A DNA stretch of 64,000 nucleotides from Roseibium litorale (GCF_014842915.1 NZ_JACYXI010000001.1:496001-560000), one strand, 5' to 3'. Positions 26,801-35,999 are shown, counted from the stretch's first letter. The notes: a model not told the origin generated them from the sequence alone. Made by a program: numbers and translations.

Positions 26801-29685
26801 TGGAGCAGATCTCCGGCACCCTGACCGGCGAAAGCGAGAAGGCCCGCGACATCCTGACCGGTGTCATCTCCGAGGCCAGCCAGACCCTTTCGGGCGAAAG
26901 CGCCCGCATGCGCGACATGGTCAAGGAAGCGGTGACTCAGGCCGTCGACTCCCTGTCCGAAGAGCGCACCCGCACAGTCGACCTCGTCACCGAAAGCGTC
27001 AATGCTGCGACCAGCAAGCTGTCTGGTGAAGGCGACCGCATGCGCCAGATCGTTCTGGGCTCCGTGGGTGAAGCCCGCGGCGTTCTGGTCGGCGAAGCAC
27101 AGCGTGCGGCCGAGGCCATCACAGGCGCCATGTCCTCCGCGACAGGCTCTCTGCAGGGTGAAGGCGAGCGGATCCGCGAACTGGTGCTCTCTGCTGTTGG
27201 AGAAGCCGCCCGCAGCCTGGCCGCAGAAAGCGAAAAGGCCCGGACGCTCTACGCCGGGACCTTGGCCGAATTCTCCGGCTCCCTCACCGGGGAGAGCGAG
27301 AAGGTCCGCACCGACATGGCACGGACCATTGCCGAGATCTCGGGCAACCTGTCTGCAGAAAGTGAACAGGCCCGGCTGACCCTGCACAAGACGCTGGAAG
27401 AGATCCGCGGCCAGATGACCGGCGAAGCCGACATGGTTCGTGCAAGGGTCAATGCAGCGATCAACGAAGCAGCAGACCTGCTGGCGCGCCGCGGCAATGC
27501 CGTTGCAGCCGAACTGCTGGAAAAGGCAACCACACTCAACGAAGCCTTCGGCGCCCGCTCGGGAGAGCTGGCCAAGCTCGTCGGCACGGATGGCAACGAG
27601 CTCATCGAAGCCATCGAACTGCGGGCCAGCGACCTTACAGGCCGCGTGTCCGCAATTCACCGCGCGATCCTGGATGCGATCACCATCAAGGGCCAGGAAG
27701 TCAGCGATACCTTTGCCCAGAACGGCCTGGAAGCAACCCGCTCCCTGGTCGATGCAGGTGACCGTATCGCCCTGACCCTGAACGAACGCACCGAGCAGGC
27801 TGCGGCCCTGATGACCGATACGCGGAACCGTCTGGAAACGGACATCTCCGCGATCCTCGATACGGTCAGTGCGAAGGGCCAGGAAGTCAGCGAGCGGTTC
27901 ACCCAGAACGGCATGCAGGCAACCCGGTCCCTCGAAACCGCAGGCGACCGCATCGCGGCCACCCTGACCGAGCGCACCGAACAGGCCGCAAGCCTGATCG
28001 GCGAGACCAAGCACCGCCTCGTGGACGATATCACCGTCATCCTCGACGCTGTCTCAGCCAAGGGACAGGAAGTCAGCGGCTCGGTGGCTCAGAACGGCCT
28101 GGATGCCGCCCGCTCCCTGGAAAGCGCCGGCGACCGCATCGTCACCGCCCTCACCGCACGTGCGGAACAGGCTGCAAATCTGCTGGGCGACACCAAGCAC
28201 CGCCTGGAAGCCGATATCTCGGCTATCCTGGCAAAGCTGGATCAGTCCAACGCGGTCCTGCAGGGTGTCGTCAGTTCTGCCGAAACCAATCTTTCGGACG
28301 TCGAGATCAACCTCGGCCGCCGCGCAAACGAGTTCCGCAACGCCGTTGAACGGGCCGTTGCTGAAACCAACTCGTCCACCGGCGTCATCGGTGAACAGGT
28401 CGATGCTCTGCGCACCGTTACCGAGACGACCCTTGCAGACATCCAGACGCTGGCGTCGCGCTTTGCCGATCATGCTGGCGAGCTGAACACAGCAGCACGT
28501 CATCTGGACGATACCAACCGCTCCGTGGACAAGCGCATCTCCGAGCGCCGCACGGCCATCGAACAGGTCGCAGACACCCTGCTGGCCAAGACCGAGGCTG
28601 TCGACAACTTGATGCGCAGCTTCACCAGCACCCTTTCCGAGACGCTGGAAACAGCCGACGACAAGGCACGTGAAGCCGCCCACATGCTGGGAGCCGCCGC
28701 AGAGGCTGCAACCAAGCAGGTGTCCGAACAGTTCGAGTCCATGCGCATGACCGCTGGCATGGAAGGCCAGAAGGCCCGTGACGCCATCCGCTCCGCGCAG
28801 GATGACATCATCTCGGAAATGACCCGGACCGTGGCAGATGCGACAGAGCGCTTCAGCGATGCGGCGACCCGCATGCGCGACGTTGCCCGCGACGTCAACC
28901 GCGAGCTGGAGGCCACCCGCAACGAGCTGAAGCAGGGCGTTCTGAACCTGCCGGAAGAAGCCGAAGAGTCAACAGCTGCGCTGCGCAAGGTGGTCAAGGA
29001 GCAGATCCGCGCCCTGACCGAGCTGTCGGATATCGTCTCCAAGCAGTCCAACGCTCTGGATATCTCCCGCCCGGGTGACCGCCAGGCAGCCGCCGCTCCT
29101 GCCGCCTATGCGGCACCGGCACGTGCCCAGACGGTCAGCCAGCCAGCTCCCGAGCCGCGCAAGGAAGTCCGTCAGGAGCCGCGCCCTGCCCCGGCAGCCC
29201 GCGCTGCAGAACCGGCACGCCGTCCGGCAGCCCCTGCGGCTCCAGCCGCTGAGGCTGGCTCCAAGGGCTGGGTCTCTGATCTCCTGCGCCGAGCCTCCCG
29301 CGATGAGGACCAGGGCCAGGCTCAGGGACGCTCCCCGCTCCACACGGTGGAAAGCCTGAACTCGCTCTCCGTGGACATTGCCCGGGCGATCGATCACGAG
29401 ACCTTCGTGGATCTGTGGGACCGGTACAAGCGCGGCGAAAGCCACGTCTTCACCCGCCGTCTCTACACCCTGCAGGGACAGCAGACCTTTGACGAGATCC
29501 GTCAGAAGTATGCCCGCGATCCCGAGTTCCGTACCGCCGTGGAGCGTTACGTGGCAGACTTCGAGCAGTTGCTCGCCCAGGTCTCCCGCAACGACCGTGA
29601 CAACATGCTGAGCCAGACCTATTTGAGCTCGGACACGGGCAAGGTCTACACCATGCTGGCCCACGCCAGCGGCCGCCTCGACTAA
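23842..29685 (+). CDS. Giant membrane-anchored coiled-coil protein, Growth Pole Ring (GPR)-like
   Basis: The protein has 1947 residues. Residues 1-95 are charged and disordered. Two hydrophobic helices lie at about 99-121 and 139-163. The rest, from about 170 to 1740, is continuous alpha-helical coil with apolipoprotein-like repeats. An Ala/Pro linker spans about 1745-1805, and a compact C-terminal domain has SLSVDIARAIDHETFVDLWDRYKRG and FTRRLYTLQGQQTFDEIR. This architecture matches GPR of Agrobacterium and RgsE of Sinorhizobium, which form a ring at the growing pole and are needed for unipolar growth. Homology is judged from architecture only. A 1261-residue ORF on the opposite strand is a codon-bias shadow. 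Confidence 0.85.
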   Translation: MANPPKVKDPAEAALSAVEEALKLDFGGPDTGGNATASASPMASEPDSQRKTSSKAEEREEGGSRRRRGRGGRPPAANDDRRSIGNLIYSLQRRPSSVPFWGALALSIVWATVGFSLTMSAFGDKLSNASGLGNLSQSPELILSAVAIVVPIVFFWVMAMMIWRAQEMRIVARGMTEVALRLAEPEDMAKESILSVGQAIRREVSAMGDGIERAIARASELEVLVHNEVSSLERSYNDNELKIRSLIEELVSQRESISLNADRVRETISGAHESFAAQLSSASEEIGSSVDKATERLVESVSSRIEHMTGAVDTRINALSESLNASGNELVEALTVRADDYVARLSLTGNELVDNLSKTGNEIWENLSLRGTEVNDRFEITANSFVEALSIRGTEINETLNSSSSRVVETLTQKAEEFRNALESTGATVGDTISQRSQEINETLNSSSSRVIETISTKTEEFRTALEATGNSVGDTISQRGEEINANLSITSSRLIDTVSARTEELISTVDTRVTNLDNSLAETGNRVVESISERGQEVTNTISLRGAEIVDTLSERSSEVAEILRGTGESIVVDLSLRGGEIASKLDETAGTLTETITVRGGELAEKLDTISERIYTAISINGTELDERLAARSNEMATIMEQQSLGFRESLESVSSDISATLGYQTHEITQRLADTGTSLAELIGSRGERVAQSINAAGDLISETLETRGQILTDGLATHLGELDKIVTEKGGALVQAFDTKSLLLSESLDSRLATLDTTFSARIDSMDASLGSRINTLDLILDQRTATFEAALETRTNLLSEAIEQRTSGISEALEEKTRNISDILADRSDAITIQLGQRVEAAGTTLADRAEEITKSLSERVDYAATSMAEKADHLAATMSAGTERIDETLDNRARQISETLISRTREIAKAFVDGQEEMTSALDNRLVEAGSVLSRQSEQLTDALSERIAEINVALGAKVFEVAETLDTRAGQLETVLTERLEQISGTLTGESEKARDILTGVISEASQTLSGESARMRDMVKEAVTQAVDSLSEERTRTVDLVTESVNAATSKLSGEGDRMRQIVLGSVGEARGVLVGEAQRAAEAITGAMSSATGSLQGEGERIRELVLSAVGEAARSLAAESEKARTLYAGTLAEFSGSLTGESEKVRTDMARTIAEISGNLSAESEQARLTLHKTLEEIRGQMTGEADMVRARVNAAINEAADLLARRGNAVAAELLEKATTLNEAFGARSGELAKLVGTDGNELIEAIELRASDLTGRVSAIHRAILDAITIKGQEVSDTFAQNGLEATRSLVDAGDRIALTLNERTEQAAALMTDTRNRLETDISAILDTVSAKGQEVSERFTQNGMQATRSLETAGDRIAATLTERTEQAASLIGETKHRLVDDITVILDAVSAKGQEVSGSVAQNGLDAARSLESAGDRIVTALTARAEQAANLLGDTKHRLEADISAILAKLDQSNAVLQGVVSSAETNLSDVEINLGRRANEFRNAVERAVAETNSSTGVIGEQVDALRTVTETTLADIQTLASRFADHAGELNTAARHLDDTNRSVDKRISERRTAIEQVADTLLAKTEAVDNLMRSFTSTLSETLETADDKAREAAHMLGAAAEAATKQVSEQFESMRMTAGMEGQKARDAIRSAQDDIISEMTRTVADATERFSDAATRMRDVARDVNRELEATRNELKQGVLNLPEEAEESTAALRKVVKEQIRALTELSDIVSKQSNALDISRPGDRQAAAAPAAYAAPARAQTVSQPAPEPRKEVRQEPRPAPAARAAEPARRPAAPAAPAAEAGSKGWVSDLLRRASRDEDQGQAQGRSPLHTVESLNSLSVDIARAIDHETFVDLWDRYKRGESHVFTRRLYTLQGQQTFDEIRQKYARDPEFRTAVERYVADFEQLLAQVSRNDRDNMLSQTYLSSDTGKVYTMLAHASGRLD
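25027..25422 (+). repeat. Three 44-residue tandem repeats within the GPR-like protein
   Basis: The ATCAACGA(A/C)... segment encoding INETLNSSSSR or INANLSITSSR recurs at 25027, 25159 and 25291, exactly 132 bp apart. The 44-residue period equals four hendecads. Confidence 0.8.
26815..27474 (+). repeat. Ten 22-residue apolipoprotein-like repeats within the GPR-like protein
   Basis: Ten consecutive units of exactly 22 codons cover residues 992-1211. The consensus begins G-x-L-(S/T)-G-E-S-E-(K/R)-x-R and ends with E-A, for example GTLTGESEKARDIL and GSLQGEGERIRELV. The unit length equals the apolipoprotein A 22-mer. Confidence 0.9.
27691..28248 (+). repeat. Three 62-residue repeats within the GPR-like protein
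   Basis: The KGQEVS-x-x-(F/V)-x-QNG-x-x-A-x-RSL unit recurs with starts at 27691, 27877 and 28063, a constant 186 bp. Each ends with D-T-(R/K)-(N/H)-R-L-x-x-D-I. Confidence 0.85.
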
Positions 29686-29708
29686 GAGGCAGCACCTAAG
29701 CGAAACAG

Positions 29709-29740
29709 AAAAAGGCGGGCCTCACAGACCCGCCTTTTTT
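29709..29740 (+). terminator. Terminator of the GPR-like gene
   Basis: GGCGGG (29714-29719) pairs with CCCGCC (29729-29734), preceded by A5 and followed by T6. It can also serve the convergent gene at 29795. Confidence 0.88.
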
Positions 29741-29794
29741 CTTACGCCGAACACAACAACGAATGCCAGGCAACCCAACTGCCGTAAGGTAGCT

Positions 29795-30433
29795 TCAAGT
29801 CAGCTCCCGCAATCCGTCCGGTGTTTCGATACTCGCCCGATAGCGCACTTCTGGCCCTTGAACGATCGAAAGCGGGCAATCAATTGCAAGAGCCTGATAA
29901 AGCTCCCCGATGCCGGCCGGATCTGGGTGTTCAAGTACCAGCGACGAAAACCGGGCGCCCAGATCGGGGATCGTGGCGATGTAGCCCGCATCGCCCCAAT
30001 GGTCGATGAGGGACGGAAGCGCGCCATCAAGCGGTAGGGAGCCATCCTTAGGGATACTGAAGGCAAAATCCGGATCTCCGGTAGGAAGAGCAACCATTTG
30101 GCCAAAATAGGCGCTTTGGATGGCAAGAACGGTATCTAGAGAAGGCGTATTTGCGACCCATCCTCTCAGCCGCCGGCCTTTGTCCCAGTCCGACCGGACA
30201 TTGACCTGATCGCCAAGTCCGAACCATCGGGGCCTGTCCGGCTCCTTCCCCGCCGGATCGAGCGCAACGATCTCGAGATAAACTGAGTTTCCAAGCTGGA
30301 GCCTATGATTGTGCGTTCCCATGTAGTCGTGACGGCTTCCGGAGGGCACCTCCAAGCCAAGGCACTCAACGACATGAGCCACACCTTCGGCAATCGTGGG
30401 AGCTATCACTGTAAGATGGTCAAGTTTCAACAC
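29795..30433 (-). CDS. Glyoxalase-like (VOC) domain protein
   Basis: The protein has about 212 residues. The conserved core starts VLKLDHLTVIAPTIAEGVAHVVECLG, followed by TRLQLGNSVYLEIVALD-like strands, consistent with the glyoxalase-like PF13468 fold. I place the start at GTG 30433, with CGGAG upstream; TTG 30430 or TTG 30469 are possible. The lower GC hints at recent acquisition. Substrate unknown. Confidence 0.75.
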   Translation of the reverse strand: MLKLDHLTVIAPTIAEGVAHVVECLGLEVPSGSRHDYMGTHNHRLQLGNSVYLEIVALDPAGKEPDRPRWFGLGDQVNVRSDWDKGRRLRGWVANTPSLDTVLAIQSAYFGQMVALPTGDPDFAFSIPKDGSLPLDGALPSLIDHWGDAGYIATIPDLGARFSSLVLEHPDPAGIGELYQALAIDCPLSIVQGPEVRYRASIETPDGLRELT

Positions 30434-30686
30434 GCTTTGAAGCTCCGCTGAACCAGATAATAGTTCCAATATCCTGATAGGCGACGATGCGCTATCCGAT
30501 CTTAAGCCAGATAGGATGCTATGTATCCGCCAAGAACAAGAACCTCTGTTAACGCCGGAGGCATTTCATTGTTCTGTTCATGGCTCCCCCTCTCCGCCGC
30601 ATCGGGGGATTTAGCCCTTGACCAGCACGGCAGACGCCTTCAACGCTAAAGGAGTTGAATCGTTTTAAACTCCAGCTGATTGCGCC

Positions 30687-31622
30687 ATGTCCGTCTCCAG
30701 TCCCTCCCCCGCCCTTGGTTTTGGCACCGCGTTCCTGGGTTTCGCGCTTTATGCTACCCACGATGCCATCACAAAGCACCTTGGAGGCGACTACTCGGTC
30801 TTCCAGATCATCTTCTTCGCGATGCTCTTCGCCTTCGTGCCGACTTCCCTGATGATCCTGAGCGACAAGGCGGTCGACAATTTCCGGCCGCGCTATCCCT
30901 GGCTGGTTCTTCTGCGCTCTGCGCTCTCGCTTCTGGCGCTCTCCTGTGCCTTCTACGCCTTCACCCACCTGCCGCTGGCGGAGGTCTATTCGCTGCTGTT
31001 TGCGACGCCTTTGCTGATCACGATCTTTTCCATTCCGCTGCTGGGGGAAGTTGTCCGTCTCCAGCGCTGGATGGCGGTCATCGTCGGACTGATCGGCGTC
31101 CTGATCGTTCTGCGCCCCGGCACATCAGAGCTGACCCTCGGCCACATTGCCGCGATGACCTCCTCCTGTGCCAGCGCAATGGGAAACATCGTGATCCGCA
31201 AGATCGGCTCTCAAGAGCGGTCCGCGGTCCTGATTCTCTACCCGATGCTTCTCTCGCTCGTGGTCATGGGGGCGCTGCTGCCGAATATCTATGTTCCGGT
31301 TCATCTGCCGGACCTCGGCTTCATGGCCCTGCTCGGCTTCCTGTCGGTCACCGCTCAGTTCTGCGTGATCCTGGGGTACAGGTCAGCCCCTGCTGCGGTC
31401 ATTGCGCCAATGCAATACAGCCAGATCATCTGGGCGACGGTTTTCGGCTTCTTCTTCTTCAACGAGACCCCGGATATCTATGTCGGCATTGGCTCGTCGA
31501 TCATCATCGCCTCGGGGATCTTCATCGTCTGGCGCGAGTCCCTGGCAGATGTATCCGCTCAGCGTCCCGTGCTGCGCATGTCGTTCCCGAAATTCGGGAT
31601 TGGCGGCTTGCTGCGCCGCTAA
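30687..31622 (+). CDS. EamA/DMT-family transporter
   Basis: The protein has 311 residues and about ten hydrophobic helices in two EamA halves, each with the acidic-helix motif PLAEVYSLLFATPL or YRSAPAAVIAPMQY. Members export metabolites or amino acids. It is one of three EamA genes in this window. The short GGAGTT/AACTCC inverted repeat around 30650-30672 precedes the start. Substrate unknown. Confidence 0.88.
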   Translation: MSVSSPSPALGFGTAFLGFALYATHDAITKHLGGDYSVFQIIFFAMLFAFVPTSLMILSDKAVDNFRPRYPWLVLLRSALSLLALSCAFYAFTHLPLAEVYSLLFATPLLITIFSIPLLGEVVRLQRWMAVIVGLIGVLIVLRPGTSELTLGHIAAMTSSCASAMGNIVIRKIGSQERSAVLILYPMLLSLVVMGALLPNIYVPVHLPDLGFMALLGFLSVTAQFCVILGYRSAPAAVIAPMQYSQIIWATVFGFFFFNETPDIYVGIGSSIIIASGIFIVWRESLADVSAQRPVLRMSFPKFGIGGLLRR

Positions 31623-31708
31623 GGCAGGCCCGGTTGATACAGAGGCGGGCATACCATCTCCGGCGCACACCGGCATCTGGAAAGCACAGAAACGCTCCCT
31701 GAGGCCTC

Positions 31709-32386
31709 TCAGGTACGGCTGAGGACCCAGGCAGCCAGTTCAGCCATGACCTTGATGGCGGAGGCATCAAGCGCCGCAACGGCTTGGTCCACCCCTGCAC
31801 CTGAAACAGCTGTCTCTGCCCGGAAAACCTGTGTGCTGATGGCCCGGCCATTGCGGTCATTGACCAGCTTCGCCGAGAGTTCGACCAAACCGCGCTTTGG
31901 GCCGTCCACCCGGATCTCGAAGGCACGCAGCTCGGTCTGAAGCTGATAATCGATCAGCAGCCCATCTCCCGGAAAGCCGACACCGCCAAGACGGCCGGTA
32001 TTCTCCAGCGTCTGGACAATACGCGCCTGCAGAACATCTGGAAGCGCATCCGCCCAGGCGATTCCAGGAAAGTAGCTATAGGCCTCACCCCGGTCCACAA
32101 CAGCAACGTAATTGCTGTCGAGAGCGTTGAGGGCACGCGGGCGTGGCACGAGTATCTGCTTGCCGCCACGGCGCAATCCCGCTTGCTCCGCCCCTATTTC
32201 CGGAGCACTGAGAGCATAGAGAGCGGAAGGAGCCGAGCTCGCGCATCCTGCGAGCAGCAACCCGCCCGCAGCCGCGCCAAAAGCCAGCAACTGTCTGCGA
32301 TTGCATGCAGCACCAAGCCCGGCCTCTGCAGACTGCTCACTGGAGCTCTTGCGTGCGTTACCGCCCCGTTCCCTCTGCAAACCCAT
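31709..32386 (-). CDS. ABC-type transport auxiliary lipoprotein of the Mla-like operon
   Basis: The protein has about 225 residues. The signal ends at LLLAGCASSAP, a lipobox with Cys about 53 after a long basic N-terminus (RRQLLAFGAAAGG). The mature domain with ILVPRPRALNALDSN and ADALPDVLQARIVQTLENTG belongs to the PqiC/YmbA-like auxiliary lipoproteins. It takes the place of a soluble MlaC-type carrier and would anchor at the outer membrane. Start at 32386 or 32389. It is the last gene of its operon. Confidence 0.8.
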   Translation of the reverse strand: MGLQRERGGNARKSSSEQSAEAGLGAACNRRQLLAFGAAAGGLLLAGCASSAPSALYALSAPEIGAEQAGLRRGGKQILVPRPRALNALDSNYVAVVDRGEAYSYFPGIAWADALPDVLQARIVQTLENTGRLGGVGFPGDGLLIDYQLQTELRAFEIRVDGPKRGLVELSAKLVNDRNGRAISTQVFRAETAVSGAGVDQAVAALDASAIKVMAELAAWVLSRT

Positions 32387-32396
32387 CATCCTTCCG

Positions 32397-34025
32397 TCAC
32401 CGGCGCCGGCCGCCATTATAGGTGGGAACTTCCTCACCGCCAAAGATGATCCTGTTCGGATTTCTATTGAAGGTTTCGACAGCCCTCTGGATCGAGACCA
32501 GTGTCCGGTTGACCTGCGCCATCGCGGCTGCAAAGTCGGAAGATCCCTGATTGGTGAATTTCTGCAAGCCGCTGGCGATCGAGTCAGCGCGTGAAGAGAA
32601 GGCATCTGCCACCTTGCGGATCGAGGCAGCAGCTTTGGTCGCTTCAGCGATAAAGCCTTCGCCATCGCCTTCGACCATGGTTCCGACCTTGTCGACGATC
32701 CCCTGGATCCGCATCGAAGTCGCATTCAGATTGGAGGCGACCTGCTTTGCATCCGTTATGATCTGATCCACATCCGGCGTGCGCTGGCGCAGATCCGCAC
32801 TCATGTTCTCAATATTCGCCGCAGCCGAACGGGCCGAGGCAATCGTGTCACTGATGGTCTGGGTCTGGGTGGACAAGCTTCCGGTCACTGTCTCCACATG
32901 GTCAATGATCCCGGCCACCTTGGCTGAATCGACAGCCGCAACCAGACCATTCACCTTGGCAAAGACTTCCTTGCCGTCCTTGAGGATCGCCGTGATGTCC
33001 TCATTGCTGTCACGGACCGTCTGGGAGACAGAAGCAAGATTGTCCATCGTCTGCGACGAGGAGGCGATTATCCTGTCGATTTCAGGCGTGCGCTTTTCCA
33101 GAACCTCTCCGAGGGCAGACGCCCCCTTGACCACCTTGTTGACGTCCTGTGGATCGATCTGCGCGATAATCTGCTGAACCTGTCCGACACTCGAATTCAA
33201 CTGCTTCGAGAAGGAGTCCAGCTCCTTTGCGGCGCTTTGCGCGTCGGCAACGACCTGATCGATACCTTCTCCCGCGTTCCCGAGGCTCTTACTGAACTTC
33301 TCCATATCATCGACGATTTGGGAAACCTTATCGGAAGGCACTGCGGCAAGGATCCGCTCGCCTTCCTGAACCAGAGTCTCCATCCGCCCGGCGAGGCTGG
33401 TGAAGGCGTCACTGGCCTTGCCGATGCTGCCCATGAAGTCCTTGACGCCATCAGAATTGGAGGCCAGCGCATCTGAAAAAGTTTCCACATTTTCCAGCGT
33501 CCGGGTCACCGTGGGACTGTTCGTCTTCAGGAACTCGTCAATCGTATCCATGGTCGAATCAGCCTTCTTGAGCGCATCGCGCACCCCTCCGGTGATGTCG
33601 TCATAGAGCGACCTTTCGGCCTTGATGACCGGGATCGTATCGGATTCAGGATCCAGCAGCAGCGGCGCGCTCTGGCTGCCGCCGTTCAGATCCACATAGG
33701 CAACACCGGTCAATCCGGTGAAGTTGAGCGAGGCAGTCGTGTCCGTGCGCAAGGGAGTGCTCGGCTTCACCCGCACGGTCGCCACCACCACCTTGGGATT
33801 GGACGGATCGAAATCAAGCGAGCGCACGTCCCCGACCTTGATGCCGTTGAACAGCACCTGCCCACCCACGGGCAGACCTGTTACGGGCGCAGGAAAGACA
33901 ATCTTGAGGAAGAGATTCTCCCGGGATTCCGCAGTTGCTGCCAGCCAGTACACGAACCCGAACGCGCCGATCAGCGTCGCCAGCATGAAGGCGCCGATGA
34001 TTATGTAATTCGCACGGGTTTCCAT
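32397..34025 (-). CDS. MCE/MlaD-family lipid transport protein
   Basis: The protein has 542 residues. An N-terminal transmembrane helix (ANYIIIGAFMLATLIGAFGFVYWL) is followed by one MCE domain at about 40-120, with VTGLPVGGQVLFNGIKVGDV and LTGVAYVDLNGG. A long helical region (about 150-500) then forms a periplasmic shaft. MCE proteins make hexameric channels for phospholipid or sterol traffic between membranes. The size is larger than E. coli MlaD (183 residues) and nearer to helical needle types. Confidence 0.88.
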   Translation of the reverse strand: METRANYIIIGAFMLATLIGAFGFVYWLAATAESRENLFLKIVFPAPVTGLPVGGQVLFNGIKVGDVRSLDFDPSNPKVVVATVRVKPSTPLRTDTTASLNFTGLTGVAYVDLNGGSQSAPLLLDPESDTIPVIKAERSLYDDITGGVRDALKKADSTMDTIDEFLKTNSPTVTRTLENVETFSDALASNSDGVKDFMGSIGKASDAFTSLAGRMETLVQEGERILAAVPSDKVSQIVDDMEKFSKSLGNAGEGIDQVVADAQSAAKELDSFSKQLNSSVGQVQQIIAQIDPQDVNKVVKGASALGEVLEKRTPEIDRIIASSSQTMDNLASVSQTVRDSNEDITAILKDGKEVFAKVNGLVAAVDSAKVAGIIDHVETVTGSLSTQTQTISDTIASARSAAANIENMSADLRQRTPDVDQIITDAKQVASNLNATSMRIQGIVDKVGTMVEGDGEGFIAEATKAAASIRKVADAFSSRADSIASGLQKFTNQGSSDFAAAMAQVNRTLVSIQRAVETFNRNPNRIIFGGEEVPTYNGGRRR

Positions 34026-34036
34026 TCCTCGATCCT

Positions 34037-34849
34037 TCAGATCCTGCGTAAGGCCCGCTCACCGCGGAAGTAGGACACCACCCAGGGGTGATCGTTCTTC
34101 ATCATGTCGTCGATCGTTCCGATCACGAGAACACGCTTTTCCCCCAGAACCGCGATACGGTCGCAGATTGAATGGAGGCTGTCGAGATCATGGGTGACCA
34201 TGTAAACTGTCAGGCCGAGCGTCTCTCTCAGGTTCGCAATCAATTGATCAAATGCAGCCGCTCCGATCGGGTCCAGACCGGAGGTCGGCTCGTCCAGAAA
34301 CACCAAATCAGGGTCCAAGGCAAGCGCACGGGCCAAACTCGCCCGCTTGATCATCCCACCAGACAACTCCGAGGGAAACTTGCCGGCGGCGTCCTGGGGC
34401 AGTCCCACCAGCTCGAGCTTCAGCATCGCCAGCTCATCCATGAGCTTGGGAGACAGGTTAAGATGCTCGCGCATGGGAACCTGGATGTTCTGCTTCACCG
34501 TAAGCGATGAGAAAAGTGCACCTTGCTGGAACAAGACCCCCCACCGGCGTTCCACCATCTTGCGCTCTGCGGCGGTGGACCGGTCCAGATCGTGACCGAA
34601 AACCTCGATCTTTCCGGACCGCCTTGGTGTCAGGCCGAGGATTGCACGCATAAGCACTGACTTCCCCGTGCCCGATCCGCCCACGAAGCCCAGAACCTCC
34701 CCGCGCCGCACATCCAGATCAAGATTGTCGAGGATCACCTTCGAGCCGAATGCGACAGTCACGCCCTTGACCGACAGGATGACACCGGCCCCGTCTCCCG
34801 CCGTCTCACGGCCTCCGGTGTCTTCCGCGTCCATGCCCTGTCTCATCCC
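34037..34849 (-). CDS. MlaF-like ABC transporter ATPase
   Basis: The protein has 270 residues. Walker A is GGSGTGKSVLMR, the signature LSGGMIKRASLARALA, and Walker B LVFLDEPTSGLDP, with the H-loop in THDLDSL. The LSGGM variant is typical of MCE-type ATPases. The start chosen is ATG 34849; an upstream in-frame ATG at 34894 would overlap the permease gene. It energises the permease at 34854. Confidence 0.9.
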   Translation of the reverse strand, partial: GMRQGMDAEDTGGRETAGDGAGVILSVKGVTVAFGSKVILDNLDLDVRRGEVLGFVGGSGTGKSVLMRAILGLTPRRSGKIEVFGHDLDRSTAAERKMVERRWGVLFQQGALFSSLTVKQNIQVPMREHLNLSPKLMDELAMLKLELVGLPQDAAGKFPSELSGGMIKRASLARALALDPDLVFLDEPTSGLDPIGAAAFDQLIANLRETLGLTVYMVTHDLDSLHSICDRIAVLGEKRVLVIGTIDDMMKNDHPWVVSYFRGERALRRI

Positions 34850-34853
34850 TGCC

Positions 34854-35999
34854 TCAAACGCCAATGGCCGCAAAGAAAATGGCGAAGAGGCCATCCACCA
34901 CGATCACGAGAAAAATGGCTTTGACGACCGACATGGTAGTCTGACGCCCAAGCGAATCTGCGGAGCCTTCAACCTTCAACCCTTCGACGCAGGCAATCAA
35001 CCCGACGATCAGTGCCATGAACGGGGCCTTGACCAGCCCGACCATCAGCGTCTCCATCGTGATTGCTTCTCTGAGACGGATCAGGAAGGCAGCCGGCGGA
35101 ATATCCAGATAGATCCATGCCACAAGCCCGGACCCGACGAGAGATGCCATATCCGAGATGAATGTCAGGATCGGCAGCGCGAGCATCAGCGCCAGAATGC
35201 GCGGAAGGACCAGGACCTCGGTCACGCTCAAGCCGATGACATGCAGCGCGTCGACTTCTTCCCGCATCCGCATTGCGCCGATTTCAGCCGTGAATGCAGA
35301 GCCTGACCGACCAGCGACCATAATGGCCGTCAGGATCACGCCGATCTCGCGCAGCACCAGGATTCCCGCCAGATCGACGACATAAAGGTCTGCGCCGAAT
35401 TGCCTCAGATAAAAGCCGCCCTGCTGGGAGATGATCGCGCCGATCAGAAAGCTCATCAGGGCGACGATGGGAACCGCGCCGATACAAGACCTATCGAACT
35501 GAACCGCGACGGAAATACCGCGCAGCCGTTTGGGCTGCACCAGCACAGTGAAAAGCACCATGCCCAGCGAGCCGAATATATGAAGCATGGCCAGCAAGTC
35601 ATGCCAGATCGCCACAACCTGGCGTCCGGTGGCCTCCAACATCCCGACTATCGAGAAGCGGGATTTCTCTGGCTTGAATGCGGGAGGGTGGTGTTTCTCC
35701 AGCTCGGAGAACAACACAGTCCGCTTTTCATCAAGACCGCACAGCTTGACCCGGGTACCGCCAAACTCGAGTGCCCCTTGCAAGCGGTGGATAATCCAGG
35801 CACCGCTCGTGTCTAGAACACCGATGGCCGACACATCGAGCACAACGCCCTGATGGGGCCCCTTCCTGAACCCGTCAAGCAAAGCCTCGGCTTCGGCAGC
35901 CGTGCTGATGACCCAGTCGCCGGACAACTTGAGCCGTAGAACATCACGGTCGGACTCACTCGCGCAGGCCGGAGGGGTATTTTTCTCCAAGAACGCCAT
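34854..35999 (-). CDS. STAS-MlaE fused permease
   Basis: The protein has 381 residues. An N-terminal STAS domain (LSGDWVISTAAEAEALL, VVLDVSAIGVLDTSGAW) is joined to an MlaE permease domain (about 140-381) with LVQPKRLRGISVAVQFDRSC and SAFTAEIGAMRMREEVDALHVIG. In E. coli the STAS part is a separate protein, MlaB. It is the first gene of the operon MlaE-MlaF-MlaD-lipoprotein, which transports lipids across the envelope. Confidence 0.92.
   Translation of the reverse strand: MAFLEKNTPPACASESDRDVLRLKLSGDWVISTAAEAEALLDGFRKGPHQGVVLDVSAIGVLDTSGAWIIHRLQGALEFGGTRVKLCGLDEKRTVLFSELEKHHPPAFKPEKSRFSIVGMLEATGRQVVAIWHDLLAMLHIFGSLGMVLFTVLVQPKRLRGISVAVQFDRSCIGAVPIVALMSFLIGAIISQQGGFYLRQFGADLYVVDLAGILVLREIGVILTAIMVAGRSGSAFTAEIGAMRMREEVDALHVIGLSVTEVLVLPRILALMLALPILTFISDMASLVGSGLVAWIYLDIPPAAFLIRLREAITMETLMVGLVKAPFMALIVGLIACVEGLKVEGSADSLGRQTTMSVVKAIFLVIVVDGLFAIFFAAIGV

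Noticed and set aside
24229-28014. 1261-residue ORF on the minus strand, antisense to the giant coiled-coil gene
   Set aside because: It is explained by the high GC and biased codons of the repetitive plus-strand gene. The sequence is rich in Gly/Phe/Asp/Gln without domains, and it shows the plus-strand repeats in mirror form. No RBS is seen.
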